Assembly (NCBI RefSeq): GCF_036785885.1
Contig: NC_092327.1
Span: forward strand, 17,502,001-17,566,000
From: Coffea arabica
Taxonomy: Eukaryota; Streptophyta; Magnoliopsida; Gentianales; Rubiaceae
Length of the DNA stretch: 64,000 nucleotides
Reading direction: 5' to 3'
This document shows, piece by piece, positions 11,894 through 24,502 of the stretch. The translations under genes and the position numbers were made by a program. Numbering within the stretch: the stretch's first letter is position 1; the number at the start of each line of letters is the position of its first letter. A model generated the notes under the pieces. The model was given only the letters and a program-made list of their open reading frames with translations, ran no database searches and was not told the DNA's origin.

Positions 11894-13048
11894 GAACATG
11901 GTCAGAATTTTCAAATAACTTTTGCACACTGAAGATACAAAAGATCTAGAGTAGTTTTAGTGAGAAAACACTCTCTAAGGAAGATTTGTAGTTTTAGTGG
12001 TGTGAGGTTCATTGTAAGCTTTTCATTTGTGAGTGAATACTTCATGAGTGTAGCTCTGTGAGGGTTGTCCTGAGAGATAATAAAACTTCCTAACTAGACC
12101 GAGTGGAGTTCGGGGCAAGGAGGAGGTGAACCTTCCTTTGTACACAAGAGTGGTTGTAATTCATCAACTTGAAGAAACTTGTTTGAATTAATCTACAAGC
12201 TCAAGAGGAGTTGGGTAGTTAATTGGTTTGTAATTCTTCCCTTCTTAGTTACTTATTGTTACGTTTGTGATCTTTACATTATTTATCTCTTCTACTTCTC
12301 TCAAGTGATTTTGTTTATTCATTAATTGATTCATTGTGTGATCACTTAGAAAAGAGGGTAAATTTCATATTGAGCAAAAAGTGCCCATAACTTAATTAGG
12401 TTTTTAATCAACCTAATTCACCCCCTCTTAAGTTGTCTTCGATCCTTACACTTTTTTTTTTATTAAGAAAGGTCAATTTAATTTTGTCCAACAAGTATTA
12501 TTTCAATGTTGTCACTTGGTCAAAGTCTTAGCTGGGCTATATTGCATGTGTTAATTAACATCTTCTAGATATAATATTTAGCATTGATAAATACTTTTTG
12601 TAAGATTCAAATTCATGCTTTTGTAACAGGTGTTGTATATGCCAAAGGCTCTGCATGTCCGTGGATAATATTTAGTTGTTTGGGCCTTTGGGGTATAGAA
12701 GTAAATTTGGGATATATTATTGGTATATATATATATATCTATTTTATATTCGGATACGGGTCAAATACGGGCCGAAATGATGTATTCCGTATCCGACCCA
12801 TTTTTTGTTTGACAAAACGGATCCGGATTCGGGTCCGGGGAACGGAATTATATCCCTACCTGGACCCGTAAAAAATTGACGGATCCGGGTCGAATCCGGG
12901 TCTAGACCCGGACCGTTGACAGGCCTAGTGAGAATACATTTGTTAGACTTTTAGTGAGAATGCATTCTTGTAATGAACCACAAATTTGTGTTGCAATATT
13001 TTCTATTTATATTGTCATTGTTGGTTGTGGTTTTTGCCTGAATGTAAA

Positions 13049-13966
13049 GAGCAATATACTTGGATTTCCGGCTGGACTTTGCCCAATCGTTGGAGTTGGT
13101 GGACACATAAGTGGTGGTGGCTACGGTTCACTGTTGCAAAGATATTGCCTGATGGTGGATAATGTTCTTGATGCTCAGATTATCGATGTTAACAGCCAGG
13201 TTTTGGATAGAAAAGCAATGGGAGAAGATCTGTTTGGGGCTATTAGAGGTGGTAGTAGTGCTAGTTTTGGCGTTGTTTTGGCTTATAGAATCAGGTTAGT
13301 CAGAGTGCCTGAAATTCACACTGTTTTTAATGTGCAGAAGACTGAGGCAGAGAATGCAACAGATGTTCTTTACAAATGGCAAAATATTGCAGACAAAATT
13401 GACAACGATTTGTTCATTAGCGTTATTGTGCAGCCAATTACAGGAAAAGTAAAGGGTCAGAAAATCATTAGATTGACATTCATGGGACATTTCCTTGGAG
13501 ATGCAAACAGGTTGATTTCTGTTATGAACACTGGATTTCCTTAATTGGGATTGAAGAGAAGTGAATGTTTGGAAACAAGTTGGATTGATACGATGCTCTG
13601 GTGGTATAACTACAAGATTGGGACAGCAAAGGAAGTGCTATTGAGAAGGGCTTATGATCAATTGATCTTCTTGAAGAGAAAATCAGATTATGTACAGAAC
13701 CCCATTCCTAAAGATGGATTAGTATCACTATTCAAGAAAATGGTTCAGCTTGGAAAAACAGGACTTGTTTTCAATCCTTATGGTGGAAGAATGAGTGAAA
13801 TTCCTGAGAATGAAACACAATTTCCTTGTAGGGCGGGGATCATTTTCAACCGGCCAGATTGGTGAAAGCGAAGGCTACCGTGGATCCACAAAATTTCTTC
13901 AGGAATGAACAGAGCATCCCTACTTTGAACCTGCAGAACTCTAAAGGGAGGAAGGGACGAAAGTAA
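13049..13966 (+). pseudogene. Berberine bridge enzyme-like FAD oxidase, truncated pseudogene
   Basis: The reading frame matches the middle and end of plant BBE-like flavoprotein oxidases, secreted enzymes that oxidise alkaloids, carbohydrates or monolignols. The FAD-binding GxCPxVGVGGHxSGGGYG segment is present, including the Cys that forms the second covalent FAD bond, then the EDLFxAIRGG motif. The N-terminal half of the FAD domain, with the His attachment site, is missing. TAA at 13542-13544 interrupts the frame, where the family normally has Glu (GAA to TAA). After the segment ending near 13,845 a stretch of roughly 80-100 residues is deleted, and the sequence jumps in another frame to the conserved C-terminal VDPxNFFRNEQSIP, ending at TAA 13964-13966. 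It lies inside the TIR element at 10194-14817 and is clearly non-functional. Confidence 0.9.
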
Positions 13967-14995
13967 AGAGCAACAAATGATAATTGCTCATATAGTAATG
14001 GTTATCAAGTAGCAGAGGTGCCTTGTCCTATTAATGGCTTTAGCATAAAATGTAATGTTAATGAATGGATACTGTGAGCATTACTTTTGTAGCATTGTAG
14101 TACCGAATGGTTGGTTGTGCATTAAAGAGGCAAAAGTCATGTACATTCATGGATTGATTTCACTTATTACAGACCTTATTGTCTATATAATCTTGTAAGA
14201 TGCAAAACTCAAACATTTATAATAGGTACAAGCTATGACTTCCCTCTCCAATTCATATAGTAAAGTAGGCTTTTAATTCTCTAAATTTAAAGTTCTTAAC
14301 TATAAGAAAAATATCAAGGTTTTAACTTGATGAATATTAACTACTCTTTAAGTTAGAATATATAATTAGTTTTTTATTTAATATAATTTAATTAAGAATA
14401 AAAGAAATAAGAATAAATTTTTTTTCCAAAAAAGGAACTAATTGGTTTTCTTTTTCTTTAAAGCTTTAGTAACAATTAGTTAAATGCAAGAAAAAATTAA
14501 ATTATTAAAGGCATTAATTGGTTTTTTCCTTGAAGCTTTAGTAATAGTTAGTTAAATATTAAAAAAATTATTATATAGGAAAAAGAAAAACAGAAAATTT
14601 TTATGTAAGCAAATGTTAGATGGAAACAATTCTAATTCTTAATGAATTATCCTCTCATCCAAACAAAGAATTTGAAATTTTAAATGAATTCTGTATCAAT
14701 TCTATGTATTTCCCAAACAAAAGAATTCCAATATTTTGGAATTTCAATTCCTAGAATTTTAATTTTATAGAATTTCAATTCCAATTCAATTCCAATTCTG
14801 TAGAACCAAACGCACCCTTAGGTATAATTGAATGGCCCAAATGTTCACGTGACTAAGTTGACGAAAATACGAAATCGAGCTGCAGAATCGGATTCCGCTG
14901 ACCAACCAATCGGAAACTCTGGCTGTTACATTAGTAAAGATTATATGTCCTTCATATATATTTTGAACTTTCCTATCCTTAACTAGCTGGAATCA

Positions 14996-15329
14996 ATGTT
15001 TTTAAACTCAGACCGGAGAGTAAATCAAAAAACCTTCCGGTTTACTGTTCAACCGGTTCGACCCGTATTCAAAGGTTTAATAATTTTTTATTCATTTTAG
15101 TATTAAAAATTTTGAATAAAACTAAAATATTTATTTTAAAAAATAAATACTTAATAAAAACCAATTGAACCTCCCGATTTTTATCGATTTTTACCGGTTC
15201 AACCGGTTCTTGACCGATTTTGACGGGTTCAATTAATTCTTTGGGTTTTTAGTTGAACCGGACTGGAGGCATGGCCAATTCGTGGTTCAACCGATCGAAC
15301 AGGCCGGTCCGGTACGATTTTCAAAACAT
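14996..15329. mobile_element. MITE with CCGGT-rich inverted ends
   Basis: The left end reads ATGTTTTTAAACTCAGACCGG; the right end, reversed, reads ATGTTTTGAAAATCGTACCGG. Many AACCGGTT words occur inside. The flanks (TGGAATCA and TGGATGGA) are not convincing duplications. This end type is common in plant genomes; the superfamily is not assigned. Confidence 0.6.
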
Positions 15330-16008
15330 TGGATGGAATTTGAGTGATCTTGGCAGGCATTTTTCTTTTGGTAATTAAAGTTGATTTGAAAAAGATACTT
15401 CCTTCAAATTTAGATGGGAAGTGATTTCATTCACTTATAGACTTGAGTTTTAGTAATGTTTGGAAGAAAGAATATGGAAATTTGAGTTAACGAAAGCCTG
15501 ATGGTGTTGGGAGCTTTGCAGCACAAGAAGAGATATTAAAATGGGTGATCGCCAGGTTTAGGCAGTCATAATTGGGTCAACTCGTTTATATCTATTCAAT
15601 AAATGGATCAAAATGCGTAAGTCGTAGATGGGTATGATCTTAGATGAGTATGAGTATACCCAATCATCTAATTATCATAGCTTACAATTCTCCTTACTTT
15701 TCTATTTTATTTTTTTCGAATGTTGTTTCACAAGAAATATAATATTTTATTGATATTAGATTGGTAAAAATTTTAAATTTTTCCACTTAACACTTACTGA
15801 AAGTTGAGTATAAATGTGCAATTTTAAATAGGTATAAATGAATAATATTAGCGAATCCACTATGCACCAATTAAACTAAAGTGGTCTAATTAATTCATTT
15901 ACTTAAACCCATTCAAAGTTCACTAGTGTTCTAGATTATCCACCACATAATGGGAGGTGCCGAAGAGTTATTAGATGATTAAGAGCTTCAAAACGTTGCA
16001 TGGGACCA
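15330..16008. other. Intergenic, nothing recognised
   Basis: AT-rich single-copy-looking sequence with no supported gene, RNA or repeat. Confidence 0.5.
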
Positions 16009-16887
16009 ATAACTATGAGGCCCCATCATTTTACTTGTCTTTATAGCTTTTATTTGAACTTACTTGCCTTAAATTCTTGATTGCTTTAATGGTTGAATCA
16101 TGATTTTTCTCTTATTGTATTATTTAACTTGATGCATATTAAGTTTCATAGTGCAGTATACTAGAGTGACCAACTAGTGAGGTGCGTACGATAAATTTGG
16201 AGGATTAGAGGAGCATTAGATATGTTAGTGATTAGAGACAAATAGAGAGACAAAAAGATAGACAATATATCTTTCCTTGACATTTGTCAATTAACCAACC
16301 AAGTTTGACTAACGAAGTTTGACCAAGACCAAGCCTTCTTCTTACTTATTTTGACCAAGCCTTCTTATCTTCATCATTTCCTTCTTCTTGCACACATGAT
16401 GGATGAAATTTTGAGAGACGAAAGGGAGAGAAAACACAAAAAAATTCAGCCTTGATCTCTTGCTTGAATCATAAAGAATCCAACGAAAAATCATAATCTT
16501 CTTCGATCAATCTTGAGGTAAGCTTGGAGGGAAGCTATTGGGAGGAGTTCTTGGAGGAAGAAACTCTTAGTACTTTTTGGTTGCTTTTCATCTTGAGTTT
16601 GTGGGAAACAAGAGGTAAATTTGCTAGCCAATCTATCTTTCTTTTCCTATACTTAGCATATGAAGTTTTGTGAGCAAAAAGGAAATGACTTTATGGAAGA
16701 TTTTTTTTTGTTTTCTAAGCTATTGATGGCTGATTTTGATGCATGAAATGATAGTCTAGTATAAACTTTTATGTTTGCAATTGTGATGAAATTCTTTGCT
16801 AAGAATACCTGCTATATAACTCATGACATGTTGGATAAGATATATTGTGTATTTGCCATGGAATTAAGGTTGGAAGTTGGAAGTTTT

Positions 16888-17125
16888 GTTAGGGCAGCTG
16901 AAAGGGCTGGATTTTGATACAGTGTAAACTTCGACGCCGGTGGCGGCTCTCTTCGTCGTCCTCCATCCATTGGGGAACACTTTTAGGCTTCGGTTATGAA
17001 AGTGGATATAGAAGGTCGGCGGCTTTTGGAGGTTAGGGCAGCTGAAAAAGCTGGATTTTGATACACCGTAAACTTCGACGCCGGTGGCGGCTCTCTTCGT
17101 TGTCCTCCATCCATCGGGGAGCAAG
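16888..17125. repeat. Duplicated ~94-bp unit, 144-bp period
   Basis: The segment starting GTTAGGGCAGCTGAAA and containing CTTCGACGCCGGTGGCGGCT occurs at 16888-16981 and again at 17032-17125 with few changes. GGTTGGAAGTTGGAAGTTTTG also occurs on each side of the pair. It lies inside the outer LTR-type element. Confidence 0.8.
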
Positions 17126-19106
17126 GTTGGAAGTTGGAAGTTTTGTTGGAAAAACTTGGGGGAAATTTGCTGAAATTTCTGCTAGAGTTGGCCGATTAGG
17201 AGAGAGAGATTTTTCAGCTTTACTTTCCAGAATTTTATGGTGATTTTGGCAAGATTTTTGCTTAAGATACTTTATTGAACCTTAATCTTCATATGTATGT
17301 TGAATTTGAGCCAAGAGAGTGAGATTTTATTAAAAAAAGTTTCATTTTCTCAAGTTGTTAGCAATCTGGAAATTTCGGCAAGAAGCTTTGCGCAGCTTTG
17401 GAAAATTAGCTATAACTTCACATAGAAAAGTCAGAATTGAGTTCCATTTGTTGCGTTTGAAACTAGACTCATAGAGCTTCGAACGGTATAAAATTCAGGG
17501 TTTGGTTTAATTTCTATAAAGACCGGTAAATTTGCAAAGTTTCTTGAAAATCATGACTGTTTTGTTTCTGCACTTGTGATAGCAGTAATTTATAACCTGA
17601 AATTTGATTAATCTATGAGATGAATTTTATGAAAATGTCTTCTAAATCCTATTAGTGCTTCGAGTCTATTTTCTAACGGTGTAAGTTTTGTGATTTTTTG
17701 ACTTACGAAACTGAAGTTATACCTTTTCAAAGAATGTCACCAAAGCTGGAAATTTGTTCGAAACTGGTTGAGAGAGAGAGCAATTGTGTTTGGCTTTTCT
17801 CTTGGTTTTGTATGGTGAAATTCTCTTGCTAATGCCTTAAATACTTGATTATACCATAATCCTAGCATGAGAATGAAAAATGATAGGTTTTAGGAGGTAA
17901 CAACCTCACTTTTTCTTGTTTCAAGTGTTGAATTTCCAGCTTAACAACCAAACTATTTTGGACAGTTTTAAACTCAAATTCGTGGATGGAAAGGAAATAT
18001 TTTCGCACTATCTTTTACTTGAATCATTGACCTAATATATAATTTTCCCCTTGAATTGAACTGGAAACTATATGATTTGGGGTGAGTTTACTTAGTTGAC
18101 TTAGAAGTAATTTCCTTTAAATGTTGTGGCTTGGAATAGTGTGGCATCTTTAAGATTGTACTTGAGTATGGCTAGATGAGAAGGTAGCCATTAATCTGAT
18201 TACTCGAACTAGTTTTGAATCTCGAGATTCTTGTCCTGTTTTCTTCACAAGTTTTGGCTATCATTGATATGTTCCTAATTCATATGACACGTGACACATT
18301 GATCTATCATGCATGAGATTTTACCCCTAGATTTGAATAAGAAAACCTTGTACTTTTGACAGCTATACAGGGATAAACCTGCAAAATTGCTTTCTTGGCT
18401 AAGTGAAGATTCGAAATTCATAGTTTGCATTTATATTGGTATGAATTGGCTAGACTCTTGGTATATGACATGACCATAGGACTCGAGAGTGACCAAGAGA
18501 AAGAACCAGGGGTTTGAAGTAAAGAGATTATGATTAATGGGTGAGCGTTCCATGCTACTTGTTGCTAAATTGCTAGACACTTGATTTGTCATTTTTTAGG
18601 CGAGTGTGTACTTTATCGCACTTTACTTAACTCAACTAAACTTTTGATATCTTGTTCATTCATGTACAAGCAATTTGATTTACAAGTGACCAGTATCTTG
18701 ACTTGAAATATTTGATCTTGCGTACGGACTTGCATGTACATGTGCATGATTGTAGACCGATTGTATATCTTCTTGTAGTGGTTGAACTGGGGCCCTTGGA
18801 CCCTTATCCGAGACGTCGGGTAAGTGGGAACTTGGGTTACTCATGCATATGCGTGAATGTAGGTCGGTAACGGTTGAACTGAGCCCTCGTTGGACCTCTT
18901 GCTTGAGATCAGCCTTAGAGCGGTCGGGTAAATTGGGCAACCTTGGGTAAAAGACAAAGTTCCTAACCTGTTTACTCGTGATTTGAATTCGTGACTTGAA
19001 TTCATGACTTGAACTCGTGACATGCTTAAATACGGAGCGTTAGGTAACAGCTAATGTCTCCAATCTTTACTTGCGTGAGATTTGGGTCACAACCAACGAC
19101 TCCACT

Positions 19107-19197
19107 CATGAATACTTGAATACTTGGGGTTTTAAACCCAGATCATGAATACTTGAATACTTGGGACCCAGATCATGAATACTTGAATACTTGGGGC
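19107..19197. repeat. Short tandem repeat (ATGAATACTTGAATACTTGG)
   Basis: Three copies of a 30-37-bp unit containing CATGAATACTTGAATACTTG start at 19107, 19144 and 19174. Upstream, 18,970-19,022 holds similar GTGACTTGAATTC words. Confidence 0.75.
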
Positions 19198-19990
19198 TGT
19201 AAGCCCATCCTATGGTTAGTTGGTCGAATCGAACCGGCAAAGGGCTTGGTCGAGGAGATTGACGAACCATGGGTACTTGATGGCGTTCGGACCTGGTAAG
19301 GGGATGATCGGTGGACGAAAACGAACGTTTAGTGGTGATCTACGGACATCAAAATTCCATGGTTGACGGAGTGTCAACGGACCCTGGACAAGCTGCCTTG
19401 GTACCTTCTCCTGATAGTAGACTATATTCTTTGACAGGAATGTGATCTTTACTGCACATTATTGCATGATCTATCTAGTTACCTGCTTTGCTATACATTA
19501 TATCATGCCTGCTAGTTTACTTGCATATTTTCTTGGAACCTCACTGAGATTCTAGCTCATTCCATAAATTTGTTTTCCTTACAGGGGTAAGAACGTGAGA
19601 GTGGGATTGGAGAAGACATAGACTTTGTCTAAGTTTTGTTAGTTGCTCGCGTAGGTACTCCTTAGCTCTCTAGCGTATAACGACCCCACTTCCCCCTAGG
19701 GCGTACCCCAGGGTTTGGCGGACCGCCTGCCCAGCTCTCGCCAAGACTCGTTCACTCTCTTCAAATAAAATAAGATATAACCTCAAGAATAAGTGAAATA
19801 ACAGTTCCCAAATTTGGAACGTATGCTTATATTCATTTCTATCTCAAACATTCATACAATCCCAAATATAACAAAAGTTGTGACTTCCAGACACATTCAA
19901 CCCTAACCGAGCACTAGCGCGAGTACAATCGTAAAACTTCAAAAACTAGACTATGCTAGCATGTACCAGTCTCACGCTCTCGCTCGTATC

Positions 19991-20751
19991 TGATACAAAC
20001 TTGACCCAGCAAGAACCTGTCTTGAAGAACCAAGTCGATCAGGCAGCGGAAGGATCTATCTTGATCAGGTTATGGAACAATAACTACCTTGCTAGACCTA
20101 AAGAGAACCCGTCTCTAGAAACCTAGTGGATTGGTTATTGGTTAAGGAACAATAACTACCTTGCTAGACCTAAAGAGAACCCGTCTCTAGAAACCTAGTG
20201 GATTGGCTATTGGCTTGAAAGAACAAGATGATGTGATCATCTTGCCTTGAACACCACAAGTATCCAAGCTAAATACTTGATACAGTTCAAGAAGAAACTC
20301 AAGTTCCATCAAGGAACTCCATAAAAGGAGACAACTCTCTTTTTACTAATTCATCTTCAATATCATCTGTCTCAATAGTTAAATAAAGTTGGCTATTTAT
20401 AGCCTTACAAGACTCAAAATCCTAATCTTAATTGGAAACAATACAAGCTTCCTAATTTGACTTGACACAACTTTCTAAATAAATTTGGAAGCAATTAACT
20501 ACTTTTCTAAAACTCTAATTCAATTAGAATAGGAAACTAACTGACTCAATTGGCTTAACTATGGTCAACATGACCTTAGCCTTTATTTCCCTTAATAACT
20601 CAAGACTAACTAACAAGTATTGCTGGAAACTTACTTAAATAAATAACAAGAAATAAGCATGAAAAATCTTCAATGATTCTTGAACCCGATTGCACCATCA
20701 ACCATCAATCGAATTTTCTTGAAGGGAATCCAAATCTTCATGTTCTCATCA
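19991..20751 (-). mobile_element. 761-bp solo LTR, left member of an inverted pair
   Basis: It starts TGATACAAACTTGACCC and ends GTTCTCATCA, and is the reverse complement of 24503-25263. I noted only about three base differences, so identity is very high. The reversed TATA box is at 20394-20401. A ~68-bp internal tandem duplication (containing GACGGGTTCTCTTTAGG on the other strand) is present in both members. Flanks are GTATC on the left and GTTAG on the right, so the two sides do not match each other. Confidence 0.85.
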
Positions 20752-21389
20752 GTTAGCTTGTGAATCCAAGTTGTACTTGGATGGGAAAAGTAAGAAAATA
20801 GGGGAAATGCTACCCAAATTTCTATTACTTGCTCTTATGAATATTAGTGAAATGTAAGGTTTGATTTTAGGGTTAATTGGATCTTAAGTTACATAGGTAT
20901 CCTTGAATGCACTTCAATAGTAGTATATGAGTTATTTTTTACCAAGATTTGGTATCAACTAAGATGAAAAGTATTAGTTTTATCTCGAAAACTTTGAATT
21001 ACATTTACTCACTTCAATTTGGGATTGGTTATTCTTAGGGTTTGTTGGTGATCAAGGGCATAATCCGGAAGAAACCTTTTGACGTTATTCTGCTTAGACT
21101 GGTGAGTGTTCCTTGTGTGTTTGTACAATAAGTGACTATGTGACTATTTGTGAGCGTTTGCTTGAATGTTAAATGCTTTCCAAGGATTTCTAAATGGATT
21201 TTCGATGGGCAAGTGTGTATTTTATCGCACTTGACCCAAGCCAAAGTGAATTTTCAATGATTGAATGCTACTTGTGCATGAATGTAAGCCTTTTGGCTGA
21301 ATTGGGCCCTTGCCCTTTGTTGCCAGTCGACTCAAGCCAGAAGCGGACTCGGTCAGGCGGCTGGTGATCCTGGGACAGTGTTTTGGTAT

Positions 21390-24142
21390 TGTGACGCCCC
21401 GAAAAAAAAAATGAGTTTGAGAACCCGGAAATTTTCTAATTTTCTAGGGTTTTATTTATTTAATGGCTTGTTTTCTGCGTTTTCTTTCGTAGGGAAATTT
21501 TCTAGATATTTTTAATGAGCAGATATAGTTTTTGGATGATTTTTCTAGTATCAAATAGGTTTTGAGAAATTAAGAGTGTATTCCGGATGTGGGACCCACT
21601 AGGGCGAAAAGTTCGGAAAAATTCGGCCAATAAGGTTAAGTTCCGGATACTGAGTGAAATTTATCGGGTGTTAAGAGATAAGTGGAGGATGAGATGTGAT
21701 TGATGTGAGAGAAAACAAAAGGATAGAAATGCATTTAATGAAGTGACACGTGTCACTTTGTGAGTGGTTGAAGCCTAAGACAACTATTCACCCTTTTTGA
21801 CTTTTTGCCATTGAGTTAAATATCTCACAAAAATCACTAAAATTCACTCTTTTCTTCCCCTCCATGGCTGGTTCTCTCTTGAGCAAAGAAGAAAGAAACT
21901 CTTCAACATTTTAGCTTCCATTTAGCTCAAGCTTCCAAAAACAATCACATAAACTAGTTTCTACTCCATAAAATCCCTCCATTAGGTGCTAGTAAGTTGT
22001 TTGGTGAAGTTTTTAAGGAAGCTAAGGTATTCTACAACTCCTTCTCTCTTGTTTACTAGGTAAGTGGTGATTACACTTCCTCCTACACTTAATGATGCTT
22101 AATTTGTGCCTAGTGGTGGCTAAAGTGCTGAAATTTGTGGTTTGTTTCTTGGTTTGAGATGAATTGGTGAAGTTTTTATTTTATTGAGGAATTTTCTGGT
22201 TTAATGTGATCATGATGTGGTGGTTATTTATGATGGTTGGTAATGAGGGGTTATGACTCTAATGGATGTAAATGATTGGTAATTGCAACCAATTTTGGGT
22301 TTGGAAGGAATTTGAGGAAGTTAGGGTTTCATAACCCCCTTTCTGTCCGGTTTTGTATCATATGGTTATAGGCCGAATTGCCTTTGCTTAAAACATGAAA
22401 TTTGTAGGTATTGATGTGTTTGAGGTGCCTGTAAAATTTCAGGTCATTTGGAGTAGTGTAGAATGAGATATGTCGATTTTACTGTTGCTGTTCTGGGTTG
22501 ATCAGAATGTGCGAACTGCGCTTGTAATCGTCTGTTTTGACTGGAATTGTTTTGGATTTGGATGTTGGTGTCTTCTGATGAAATGTAGCTTGATGTCTTA
22601 GCTACCGCATGCCTTTGGAATCAATGCATTTGGACCTGTATAGACTGAGTTGTACTGATTACAGCATAGTGTGATTTGTAAACCTGCAATTACGGTTCTG
22701 GTTTGGTATTCTGCATATTTGACCTAGTTGTGCTAGGATTTGGACTGAGTGGCCTTCTACATTGTTGTAGCCCTGTCTCTTAGCTTCGAAACGGTGGGTC
22801 TTACACCTTCGTCCGACCATCGTACCGCCTTTGGTACCATTACCGTAAAATGACATCAAAACTGTTTTTCTGGTTTTGAGCTTAACTTTCATTTCCGGAC
22901 TTTTCCCTAGCTTGACTTGTCCTAGTACTACTTGGAGCTTTCTGAATGGCTATTGGATGAACTTGTTGTTGTGTGTGTACCTTTGGGTTGGAATGAGGAA
23001 ATAATGAAGCCGTGATGGCCGGAAAAGTTAGTAAATTCAGGGGAAGTGCTGTCCGAACTTTGAAGGGATTTGTTTGCATTGGGTTTGTGATCTAAGGCTT
23101 GGATTTGAGCAAGGCAATATTATATGATGGATGATTTCTGAGCCATTGAGGTGAGTGACCCTAAACTATTTCCAAAGTACTTGTGAAATGTTTCTTACAT
23201 TATTTACTTTTGAACTGTTTCCAAAGCTACTTTTGAACTGTTTTCTTGCATATCATGCATGCTTATATGAAAGTGTTCCTTGTTTGATATATTTCCTTGA
23301 CTTCATGACTTGTATTATTGATTGATAACGTGTTATGTGCTTTGAATGATTTCCAAAACGAGCTTTCTAGGCGAGTGTGTATTTTATCGCACTCGACCTA
23401 AATCAATGTGAAATTTTCATGATAAATGATTAAATGCTACTTGCGCATGAATGTAAGCCTTTTGGGCTGAACTGGCCATTGCCCCTTGTTACCGGTCGTC
23501 TCGAGCCAGAAACGGACTCGGTCGGGCGATTAGGGACCTGGGTGAACGTTTGGTATACTCGAGTATTACCTTTGTAGGTTGGTGGAGGTTGGTGGAAAAT
23601 GATGCAATTTCAAATGAAAAAAAAAAGGAAATGACAGGAGAACGAACGTATCTTTTCATGAATGTTACTATCGCTTTCCATTGTACATGTTTCTTGAATT
23701 ATTGATACTCCATATTTAATGTTTTGTAAATGTTGTAATTGTTTCTGAACTTATCATTTGATTTATGACATCATTGAAAAGAAATATTGTTAAACCGATT
23801 TGATTACTGATTTTCTGGTTACTCGCTGAGCTTCTAACTCACCCCAAAAATATTTTATTCCCCTCCACAGGGCTCAAGGCGAAGGAAGGGCTTGTAGTAC
23901 TTGTGCACGTGATTGGATGGCCTATGTTTTGTACAATTTGGATTTGGAATCATTTTATGTATAGTTGGGAATTGTTTCCGCTTCGCTTATGACATGTAAT
24001 TTTTGGAGAATGTGATGTAATATTTGAGATTTATCTTGTAATCTGTTTGAGGATTGTAGTGAATGACTGAGTCCCGGCGAGAGCCGGGCAGGCGGCCCGC
24101 CGAACCCTCTGGTTCGCCTTAGGGGGAGGTGGGGCTGTTACA
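21390..24142 (+). mobile_element. Complete 2.75-kb TGTGA/TTACA element, innermost insertion
   Basis: The start is TGTGACGCCCCGAAAAAA; the end is GGGAGGTGGGGCTGTTACA. The 5-bp duplication GGTAT is exact on both sides (21385-21389 and 24143-24147). No coding sequence. The 3' box holds a perfect stem, CGAACC-CTCT-GGTTCG, at about 24,100-24,115. It is the youngest-looking member of the family here and is inserted in the inverted middle segment of the 19676-26843 element. Confidence 0.85.
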
Positions 24143-24502
24143 GGTATACTCGAATATGACCACGAAAGTTGGTGAAGAATTGGCCAGTGAATTGGCTAGT
24201 GGTGGGAGATGAAATCAATGAATGAATGTCAAGAACCCTGGAGAAGTTTTTACTTGCAAATGTTTTTCAAATAAATTGGAGGGATAAGGAAAATGGTTGG
24301 CGAATGAATGAACGAATGGCTCCACGTGAGCACGTATCCTTTTAATGTGTGTGTTTTCATTGCTTTTATATTGTGAATGTTTTCTCGATTAATTGTTCTT
24401 CAATGAATAATGTCCTTGTTTAAATTGCTTGATTACTTGTTTGGGAATCTCACTGGGCTTTTAGCTCATTTCTTTAGTTTTTGTTTTCCTTACAGGGGAT
24501 AC

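Larger units (their letters stand above)
11398..12450 (+). mobile_element. Solo LTR, Copia-type, nested in hAT element
   Basis: The 1053-bp unit starts TGTTGACCTTGG and ends CCTTACA. It is flanked by the 5-bp duplication CTTTT (11393-11397 and 12451-12455). A promoter-like TATAAATA is at 11886-11893. The end region (TTCACCCCCTCTTAAG) resembles SIRE/Maximus-type Copia LTRs, a comparison made from memory. The hAT sequence resumes directly after the duplication, so no internal retrotransposon region remains. Confidence 0.8.
11173..12927. mobile_element. hAT-type non-autonomous element with nested solo LTR
   Basis: Terminal inverted repeats are TAGACCTGTCAACGG on the left and the complement of TAGGCCTGTCAACGG on the right. 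An exact 8-bp duplication, GTGAGAAT, lies on both sides (11165-11172 and 12928-12935), diagnostic of the hAT superfamily. Next to both ends are runs of CGGGTC/GGATCCGG words. Without the LTR inserted at 11398-12450 the element is about 0.7 kb and encodes nothing. Confidence 0.87.
10194..14817. mobile_element. PIF/Harbinger-like TIR element carrying a gene fragment
   Basis: The left end is GGGTATGTTTGGTTC; the right end, reversed, is GGGTGCGTTTGGTTC (13 of 15 identical). Both flanks carry TTA (10191-10193 and 14818-14820), the target duplication of PIF/Harbinger/Tourist elements. Subterminal regions on both sides (10,200-10,385 and 14,620-14,810) are built from AATTCCAATT-like words in inverted orientation, which supports a pair of matched ends. 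Inside lie a GC-rich exon-like stretch, a hAT element with a solo LTR, and a berberine-bridge-enzyme pseudogene. No transposase is seen, so this looks like a gene-capturing non-autonomous element. A 3-bp duplication is weak evidence taken alone. Confidence 0.6.
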
